Positions 5,909 to 10,788 of a DNA stretch of 10,788 bases are shown one piece after another. A program made the position numbers and the translations under genes. The stretch is from Bacteroidales bacterium (GTDB lineage Bacteria > Bacteroidota > Bacteroidia > Bacteroidales > JAOZTL01). The notes under the pieces are model-generated. The model was not told where the DNA came from. It searched no databases and saw only the letters and a program-made list of their open reading frames with translations. The stretch is taken from the NCBI GenBank assembly GCA_029942205.1, contig JAOZTL010000054.1, positions 1-10,788 on the forward strand, read 5' to 3'. How positions within the stretch are numbered: the stretch's first letter is position 1; each line of letters begins with the position of its first letter.

Positions 5909-6447
5909 GACGTTTGTTTTTTAAATTGTGAATATTTTGTTTTGTTTATTTTTGAATATTAAAGTTTGTGCTAAATCACAATTGAATTTTCAATAATCTC
6001 AAAAAAAACAGTGAAAATTAATCTTAAATCTACTTTTTTTTGCTTATTTTGTGATGAAAAAGAACGCTTTTTTTTTCCTTAATCGTTTAATACAAAGATA
6101 AATTACAAAAGCTTTGTACGCAAGAAAATGGCTGTGCGATTGATTAATAAAAAACAATCGTTTACATCACAGTTATTTATGCGCAAGTTCTGGTTTTTAT
6201 ATGTTGCATGTTTATTCAAAAAGATGCTTTCGCATTGTTTTTATACTTACATTTGTCGAACATTGAAACTTTTTATTTTAATAATCAAAAACTTATGAAT
6301 TATTACTGTAAAGACTAAAAAATAAATAAATGGAAATATTGTTCTCATAAAAATAGCTTTTTGCACTCATTTCATGTTCGATTATTTCACAAAAAAATGA
6401 TTGCCGAACGTCAATAAATCGAATAGTACGTAATTAATACAGAAAAT
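5909..6447. promoter_or_regulatory. Long divergent intergenic region between small membrane genes and the FNR-like gene
   Basis: No credible gene is seen in these 539 bp. It should hold promoters for both directions. Symmetric candidates are TTGTG-CTAAAT-CACAA (5966-5981); CGATTG/CAATCG (6137-6142, 6155-6160), flanked by CTGTG/CACAG; and TTCGATT/AATCGAA (6377-6383, 6417-6423) just before the regulator gene. TACATTTG at 6248-6255 matches the -7 consensus toward the regulator but lacks a clear -33 box. Any of these could bind the regulator; none is a canonical FNR or CRP site. Confidence 0.45.
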
Positions 6448-7131
6448 ATGTTTGAAAATCAAGAATGTTTATATTGCCCATTCAAATCGACCGCCGCCAA
6501 AACTCTAAATAGTGAAGAATTAAGCACTTTAGGTGCAAACTGTGCACAAGCATCGTTCAAAAAAGGAGATACCATTTTTAAAGAAGGTGTATTTACCTCC
6601 AACATTGTGTACTTAAAAGAAGGAATAGTAAAACTACACATCGATGGACCAAGCAACGAACAAATCATAAAAATAGCCCGAGGTCCTTCTTATTTGGGTA
6701 TTCCTACTACTTTGGATCAAAAATACAATCAATATTCGGCTACTGCCATTGAGAAGGTGCATGCGTGTTTTATCGATATTCACACATTTAAGCAGTTTGT
6801 ACACGAAAATGGTAAATTTGCCTACGAAATCATTATCGAGCTGTGCAAGAATGAAGTAAACCTATTCAATAAGTGTGTGAATCGGGTTCAAAAGAATATT
6901 CGTGGACGGGTGGCGGATGCCTTGCTGTTTTTTGCCGACGAGATTTATAAATGCGATAAGTATTTGCTTCCGATTACCCGTACCGATTTTGGTAACTTTG
7001 TGGCTTCGACACGTGAAACGGTCAGTAGGATACTTACCGAGTTTAGTTCTGATGAAATTATCTACCTGAAAGGAAAAAATATTAAAATATTAGACCGAAA
7101 ACGATTAATTATCATTAGTAAAACAGGCTAA
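6448..7131 (+). CDS. Crp/Fnr-family transcriptional regulator, FNR-like
   Basis: The 227-residue protein has an N-terminal cyclic-nucleotide-type sensor barrel (about 20-125), a dimerisation helix (about 125-155) and a C-terminal winged helix-turn-helix (about 155-225). The recognition helix carries E190-T-V-S193-R194, the E-xx-S-R pattern that in E. coli FNR reads TTGAT half-sites. C7 and C10 form a CxxC near the N-terminus, C32 follows, and C107 aligns with the fourth iron-sulfur ligand of FNR (C122). This suggests oxygen or redox sensing by an Fe-S cluster, though the N-terminal cysteine spacing differs from FNR's. The gene points away from the small membrane and cytochrome genes and may control them. 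The stop codon overlaps the terminator-like repeat at 7130. Confidence 0.88.
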   Translation: MFENQECLYCPFKSTAAKTLNSEELSTLGANCAQASFKKGDTIFKEGVFTSNIVYLKEGIVKLHIDGPSNEQIIKIARGPSYLGIPTTLDQKYNQYSATAIEKVHACFIDIHTFKQFVHENGKFAYEIIIELCKNEVNLFNKCVNRVQKNIRGRVADALLFFADEIYKCDKYLLPITRTDFGNFVASTRETVSRILTEFSSDEIIYLKGKNIKILDRKRLIIISKTG

Positions 7132-7241
7132 GGTCTTTGATCTTTTTTGATATTGCTCACGCACTGGTGCGAAAACTATAACAATCAATGATTTATCAAA
7201 AAATAAATTTTATTTTATATTTTTAAGGTGAAAGATCTTAA
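7130..7241. repeat. Composite inverted-repeat element after the FNR-like gene
   Basis: The left end is AAGGTC-TTT-GATCTT (7130-7144) plus TTTT, then GATATTGCTCACGCA, a reverse-oriented family copy. The core block follows from 7183 (AATCAATGATTTATCAAA). The right end, AAGGTGAAAGATCTTAA (7225-7241), is a degenerate forward hairpin. The architecture matches 1027-1228 but is shorter (112 bp). The left hairpin begins inside the regulator's stop codon and, with six Ts behind it, is well placed to terminate that gene. Confidence 0.55.
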
Positions 7242-7243
7242 TG

Positions 7244-7388
7244 CAGGCTTCGTCTGTTTTGATATTTATTTTCGGACATTTCTTGATAAATTGTCAATGT
7301 AAATCAGTAATTTACGACTAAATACATACAATTATATCAAGTAGTGTCTATATCGATGAGCAAAAATAATTAAAACAGACGAAGCCTG
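7244..7388. repeat. 145-bp inverted-repeat element upstream of the phosphatase gene
   Basis: CAGGCTTCGTCTGTTTT (7244-7260) and AAAACAGACGAAGCCTG (7372-7388) are perfect 17-bp inverted repeats, and similarity continues inward with gaps. Each arm can also form its own small hairpin, CAGAC-GAA-GCCTG, with the same GAA triloop as the dispersed family. The interior is AT-rich and non-coding, with a GTAAAT/ATTTAC hairpin (7299-7315). It may be a MITE-like insertion or a related repeat. It ends about 40 nt before the next gene, so it may shape that gene's promoter. Confidence 0.55.
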
Positions 7389-7428
7389 AATGTGATTAGT
7401 TTGGAACTTTTTTTGTTACCTTTAAGCA

Positions 7429-9681
7429 ATGAATATTTCAATTATGAAGCATTTTTTTATCCCCTTTCTTCTTCTTATCGTGCTTTCGTCGTGCAACGAA
7501 AAGCGTGAAATGCCTCTTGTACGGCAGGGAATAATTGATCTTTCGGACTGGGATTTTGTTACGAACAAAACGATTGTGCTTAATGGCGAATGGGAGTTTT
7601 ATTGGAACACATTCCTTTCCGAAACGCAAGCAGCGGATCTGCCCCAGGCAGAATGGATTCTTGTTCCGAATGGCTGGTCGTCGAGCAAACAAACAACGAA
7701 CTATCCTGTCTACGGCTATGGTAGCTATCGACTAAAAGTAAAACTGCCTCACAAGGAGCAAACGTACAAACTAAAAATATCGCTTATTCATTCTGCTACT
7801 AAGATCTGGGTTAATGGCAAACTTTATTATACCGCAGGGCAAATAGGAACAAGCAGAGAGAACTCGATCCCTGCCACTATTAATAGTTTTCGTTTTTTTT
7901 CATATAATTTAGAGTCTGTAAATGATGAATTGGAGATAATTGTTGAGGTTTCAAACTTCTCGTCGGGTGCAAAGTATGCTGGAATCTCCCAGAAAATAGA
8001 GTTGGGTGAGTCTAAAAGTTTTCTATACCAACTAGCCCAACAAAAACTAATAGAAGCTATTATTATAGGCTTTTTCATTATTATTAGTATATACCACTTT
8101 TTGTTATTCTTTTTCAGGCGCAACGAGTACTCTACCCTCGCTTTTGCTATATTATCTTCTGTTGCGGCTGTACGCTCATTATATACTAGTGAGTTGCTAT
8201 CGTGGATGTTCAACTATAGCTATGAGCTTGGCTGGAAATTGGTGTATTGGCCCATTAGTGTTTACCCTATTTTGATGTATTTGTTTTTTCGCTTTTTGTT
8301 TCCCCGCGAGGTTCATCGGGTAGTTGGCTATATTATAGGAACTATTTCTACTTTATCTTTTATCAGTATAAGTATATTTAATTCCTTTATTATCAGCCAT
8401 AGCGACATGTATATTGGTGGTTTTGTGCTCCTTTCTTTGATCTATTTTTTATTGGTTGTTGGGTTTGCTACATGGAACAAACGCCAAGGTGCGATTTGGG
8501 CTTTTCTTGGTTTATTGGCATTCCTTGCTGGTATTGTCAATGATTATTTGTCTTCGCTAAAAATAATCGAATCCACATTTATGGCTCACTACGGTATGGC
8601 TTTGTACCTTATTTTTCAAGCAATAAACTTAGCCGATCGATTTTCTTTTGCATTCAAACAGAATGTACTGCTTAGTAATGAGCTCAATTATAAAAATAAA
8701 AACCTCGAAAATATCGTACAGGAACGAACCAAGAAAATCACCTTGCAGAAACAAGATATTTTGGAAAAAAATGAAGAATTGAATGTACAACACGACATTC
8801 TCGAATCGAGAAATACCGAAATAGAGCAAATCAATGAAGAACTAAATACCATAAATACAAGCATTAGCCAACAAAATGAGCTACTCGAAATGCAACACAA
8901 GTCCATCAATTCAAGTATACGGTATGCTAAAACGATTCAGCAAGCCATTTTTCCCGAAGACGAATTGTTACGACAATTGTTCACCAATTATTTTTTGATT
9001 TATCTCCCAAAAGACATCGTTTCGGGCGATTTCTATTGGCTTACACTTATTCCTGCTAACGAGCAGTTTTCGTTTCGTACACTTGCCGTAGTGGCAGACA
9101 GTACGGGGCATGGTGTGCCAGGAGCTTTCATGTCGCTCATTGGTAGCCGATTGCTCGACGAGATAGTGCACCAACGCAATATTCATGACCCAAAAGAGAT
9201 TTTGAATCAATTAAACATAGGCATCAGAAGCGCATTGAAACAGAACAATTCGTCCAATACGGATGGTATGGATATGGTCATTTGCTTAATAGAAAAGAAT
9301 ACAAGCGAAGAAATTCAAGTTACTTTCTCGGGAGCTAAAAGCCCGCTGATTTATTTCTCGCAACAAACCAACGAGATTCTCCGAATCAAAGGCAGTCGCA
9401 AGTATTTGGGGGGCGATAAGTATTGGCAAAAAGGACAGTTTGAGGATGAAGTGATACACTTGCAGGTTGGCGACATTTTGTACTTGACTACGGATGGCTA
9501 TATCGATCAAAATGCAGTGGACAGACGGCGAATAGGTACTCCTAGGATGCTGAAACTCCTAAAAGAAATAAAAAATGAACGCATGGAGGAACAAAAAGAT
9601 CGGTTGAGCCGCCTTCTAAACAAATATCTTGACGGAACTTCGCAACGAGATGATATTACCATCCTGGGTATTCGACTATAA
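7429..9681 (+). CDS. 7TMR-DISM sensor protein with SpoIIE/PPM serine phosphatase domain
   Basis: This is a membrane signalling protein that probably dephosphorylates a serine or threonine on a partner such as an anti-sigma-factor antagonist. Order: a signal peptide with lipobox (MKHFFIPFLLLIVLSSC, cysteine at residue 22); an extracellular sugar-binding-like domain (about 35-195, LNGEWEFYW); about seven helices (205-405); a coiled coil (about 412-495); then a PPM/SpoIIE phosphatase (about 505-750). Phosphatase motifs are complete: SGDFYW (D534), ADSTGHGVPGAFMS (D557), DGMDM (D615), TTDG (D689) and RDDITI (D741, D742). The fifth in-frame codon after the start, Met6 at 7444, gives a more typical lipoprotein signal peptide and may be the true start. 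No two-component partner is adjacent. The stop overlaps a remnant of the dispersed repeat. Confidence 0.9.
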   Translation: MNISIMKHFFIPFLLLIVLSSCNEKREMPLVRQGIIDLSDWDFVTNKTIVLNGEWEFYWNTFLSETQAADLPQAEWILVPNGWSSSKQTTNYPVYGYGSYRLKVKLPHKEQTYKLKISLIHSATKIWVNGKLYYTAGQIGTSRENSIPATINSFRFFSYNLESVNDELEIIVEVSNFSSGAKYAGISQKIELGESKSFLYQLAQQKLIEAIIIGFFIIISIYHFLLFFFRRNEYSTLAFAILSSVAAVRSLYTSELLSWMFNYSYELGWKLVYWPISVYPILMYLFFRFLFPREVHRVVGYIIGTISTLSFISISIFNSFIISHSDMYIGGFVLLSLIYFLLVVGFATWNKRQGAIWAFLGLLAFLAGIVNDYLSSLKIIESTFMAHYGMALYLIFQAINLADRFSFAFKQNVLLSNELNYKNKNLENIVQERTKKITLQKQDILEKNEELNVQHDILESRNTEIEQINEELNTINTSISQQNELLEMQHKSINSSIRYAKTIQQAIFPEDELLRQLFTNYFLIYLPKDIVSGDFYWLTLIPANEQFSFRTLAVVADSTGHGVPGAFMSLIGSRLLDEIVHQRNIHDPKEILNQLNIGIRSALKQNNSSNTDGMDMVICLIEKNTSEEIQVTFSGAKSPLIYFSQQTNEILRIKGSRKYLGGDKYWQKGQFEDEVIHLQVGDILYLTTDGYIDQNAVDRRRIGTPRMLKLLKEIKNERMEEQKDRLSRLLNKYLDGTSQRDDITILGIRL

Positions 9682-9693
9682 GGTCTTTTATCC
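9680..9693 (-). repeat. Remnant of the dispersed hairpin repeat at the phosphatase stop codon
   Basis: AAGGTCTTTTATCC begins inside the TAA stop codon, as the copies at 1027 and 7130 do. The rest of the family sequence is absent, and a separate strong terminator follows at once. The match is short and could be chance. Confidence 0.3.
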
Positions 9694-9695
9694 AT

Positions 9696-9731
9696 AAAAA
9701 AAGCCGCTTGGAGTTCTCCAGCGGCTTTTTT
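9696..9731. terminator. Bidirectional terminator between convergent genes
   Basis: GCCGC and TGGA pair with TCCA and GCGGC (one bulged base, GTTC loop), flanked by a run of seven As on the left and six Ts on the right. The A-run becomes a T-run on the other strand, so it can terminate both the phosphatase gene (stop at 9681) and the minus-strand gene ending at 9751. Confidence 0.85.
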
Positions 9732-9750
9732 CATTCTACAAGTACTTTGA

Positions 9751-10395
9751 TTATTTACTGATTAAATAATTGTTGTATTTGGCTTGCGATACATCTTCCC
9801 AAATAGCTTTCCCTACTAGGCTGTAATGTTTCAAATTGGCAAACAAATCACCTGCCTTCACTGCACGCTGGAGCGTATTTAGCTCACGCAAAGCAACGGC
9901 AGATCGTTCGTCAAGCAAACTTTGGTTTAATTGACTGGTTAGTGTCGCTAGCTCTTTCAAATCGGCATTGGTAATGCTTACTTTCTTCAGCATTGCCAAT
10001 TGGCTAGTGGCTGCAACTTGCATGTTGCCGACCTTCTCTAGCAGTTTGCGAGGCGAACTGTTGTAATACTTCCTACCATCAAAGCTGCGATACTCCCAAC
10101 TGGACGGCGAATACTTGGTCTGAATGCGGTGTAAAATATGACGCATCTTCTTTTTCAGTTTGGCTGTGGTAGTGTTGCGGATCTCGATCTGCTCCTCTAC
10201 TGCCGTCCGATAACGAATATCGTCGCGCATGCCTGCATACTCCTGGGTTATTAACTCGAAAGCGTCTATATCGCTTTCATTAACTTGAAACGTCAAAAAT
10301 TCTTCCGAATCACGTTTCATAAACGATGCCATTTCTTGGCATTTTTGTACTAGTTCACCTTGTGACATTCGTACACTTTTAAATTGTTGATGCAT
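9751..10395 (-). CDS. Predicted helical protein of unknown function
   Basis: I do not recognise the family. With the ATG at 10395 the protein has 214 residues, starting MHQQFKSVRMSQ. It appears mostly alpha-helical, has no signal peptide or membrane segment, and is rich in lysine, arginine and glutamine, with a basic stretch (KLKKKMRHILHRIQTKY) followed by SWEYRSFDGRKYYNSSPRK in the middle. The in-frame TTG at 10443 is rejected as the start because it lies inside the -7 element of a strong promoter and precedes the likely transcription start. The gene converges on the phosphatase gene and shares its terminator. It stands alone with its own promoter. A cytoplasmic nucleic-acid or protein binding role is possible but unsupported. 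Confidence 0.7.
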   Translation of the reverse strand: MHQQFKSVRMSQGELVQKCQEMASFMKRDSEEFLTFQVNESDIDAFELITQEYAGMRDDIRYRTAVEEQIEIRNTTTAKLKKKMRHILHRIQTKYSPSSWEYRSFDGRKYYNSSPRKLLEKVGNMQVAATSQLAMLKKVSITNADLKELATLTSQLNQSLLDERSAVALRELNTLQRAVKAGDLFANLKHYSLVGKAIWEDVSQAKYNNYLISK

Positions 10396-10440
10396 TATAG
10401 TAAAATATTTAGTTGTAATTACCAATACGATAATCTGCTG

Positions 10441-10472
10441 CAAATATAAATGTGTTTATTTGAATTTCCAAA
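10441..10472 (-). promoter_or_regulatory. Consensus Bacteroidota promoter for the minus-strand hypothetical gene
   Basis: On the minus strand, TTTG (10472-10469), a 20-nt gap and TATATTTG (10448-10441) match the -33/-7 consensus completely. Transcription would begin near 10434, leaving a leader of about 39 nt before the ATG at 10395. This decides the start codon of the gene. Confidence 0.6.
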
Positions 10473-10788
10473 TATTTTTTAATAATTTTTTCAAAAAAGA
10501 TCATTTAATATGAAAATTATAGCGTGCTATATGCTTTTTTGTTACTGAAAAACAAGTCTTAATGCATTGATTCTGTGCAATTTAATGCATGGACTTTGTT
10601 TTTTAATTGGATAAGAAAAAAAAACTAAAAAAAAATGCTTTTTTTTTAGTTTTTAGTCGTTTTTAGCGTCTAAAAACACGTTTTTTTTGCTAAAAAATTC
10701 ACTTTAAATGCTCTAATTCTGCGTTTTTTTGGTTTTAATTGTTCCTTGGAGAGCTTTTGACTAAGATTTTTGAGTTTTTTGATGTTAT
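10473..10788. other. AT-rich intergenic end of window with clustered A/T hairpins
   Basis: No gene is seen in these 316 bp. A perfect 16-bp inverted repeat, AAAAACTAAAAAAAAA (10620-10635) and its complement (10639-10654), is closed by TGC. A second, TTTTTAG-CGT-CTAAAAA (10660-10676), follows at once, and a third run of T8GCTA6 comes at about 10681-10697. No DnaA boxes or iteron repeats are visible. The next gene probably lies beyond the window. Confidence 0.5.

Larger units (their letters stand above)
5230..5937 (-). repeat. Tandem duplication of a small membrane gene (419-bp period)
   Basis: About 5230-5518 and 5649-5937 are near-identical direct copies offset by 419 bp, each holding one 84-residue gene and its leader. 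From about 5320 to 5510 they differ by only about ten bases. A dispersed repeat block (5519-5620) separates the copies. Near identity at third codon positions and in the leader points to recent duplication or gene conversion. Confidence 0.8.

Noticed and set aside
4905..5924. Plus-strand open frames opposite the three small membrane genes
   Set aside because: The minus-strand frames have clear membrane segments, shared start context and paralogy. The plus-strand copies are similar to each other only because the DNA is duplicated.
5966..5981. CRP-type operator TTGTG-N6-CACAA
   Set aside because: The spacing between TGTG and CACA is two bases short of the E. coli CRP consensus. It is kept only as an unnamed symmetric site within the divergent region.
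7283..7297. FNR box TTGA...TCAA upstream of the phosphatase gene
   Set aside because: The half-sites are seven bases apart instead of six, and they lie inside the 145-bp inverted-repeat element.
7400..7424. Promoter TTTG...TACCTTTA for the phosphatase gene
   Set aside because: The gap is only 13 nt and the -7 element has a mismatch; it would also place transcription start at the annotated ATG. It would fit only if Met6 at 7444 is the start.
10396..10443. N-terminal extension of the last gene from a TTG start
   Set aside because: The TTG overlaps a consensus -7 element, so it would not be in the mRNA; the ATG at 10395 is preferred.

Overview
The window looks like a chromosomal segment from a low-GC member of the Bacteroidota. 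The evidence is: promoter-like sequences of that phylum's type (TTTG about 20 nt before TAnnTTTG, best seen at 10441-10472), no Shine-Dalgarno sequences before starts, a riboflavin synthase, a 7TMR-DISM/SpoIIE-type phosphatase with a tract of the kind seen in that phylum (SIRYAKTIQQAIFP), and very AT-rich intergenic DNA. I cannot place it below phylum.

Layout. 1-425: a MITE-like inverted-repeat element (4-164), then a repeat-rich leader. 426-1028 (+): riboflavin synthase. 1029-1296: a composite inverted repeat and a strong terminator hairpin. 1297-2634 (-): four-helix cytochrome b fused to two near-duplicate PAS domains. 2850-4472 (-): octaheme cytochrome c of the tetrathionate reductase (OTR) family, with eight CXXCH motifs. 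4892-5161, 5235-5489 and 5654-5908 (all -): three paralogous two-helix membrane proteins of unknown function, the last two from a recent tandem duplication. 5909-6447: a long divergent intergenic region. 6448-7131 (+): an FNR-type Crp-family regulator with candidate Fe-S cysteines. 7429-9681 (+): a signalling protein with an extracellular sensor, 7TM region, coiled coil and SpoIIE/PPM phosphatase. 9751-10395 (-): a helical protein I do not recognise, convergent with the phosphatase gene and sharing a bidirectional terminator with it. 10396-10788: its promoter, then A/T hairpins.

How the genes may work together. The central part reads as a respiratory or redox module. The cytochrome b could take electrons from the quinol pool and pass them to the membrane-anchored octaheme cytochrome, which in this family reduces tetrathionate or oxidised nitrogen compounds. 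The FNR-like regulator across the divergent region is a reasonable candidate controller, though I found no clean FNR box. The small membrane proteins sit between regulator and cytochromes and may belong to the same response. Riboflavin synthase, the SpoIIE phosphatase and the last gene look unrelated.

The most unusual feature is a dispersed intergenic hairpin repeat (AGGTC-GAA-GACCT preceded by GTAAGCAACATCAA) seen about ten times in almost every intergenic space, in both orientations and sometimes as inverted pairs around a promoter-like core. Its structure resembles REP/BIME elements; in several places it overlaps the stop codon of the preceding gene and looks like a terminator.
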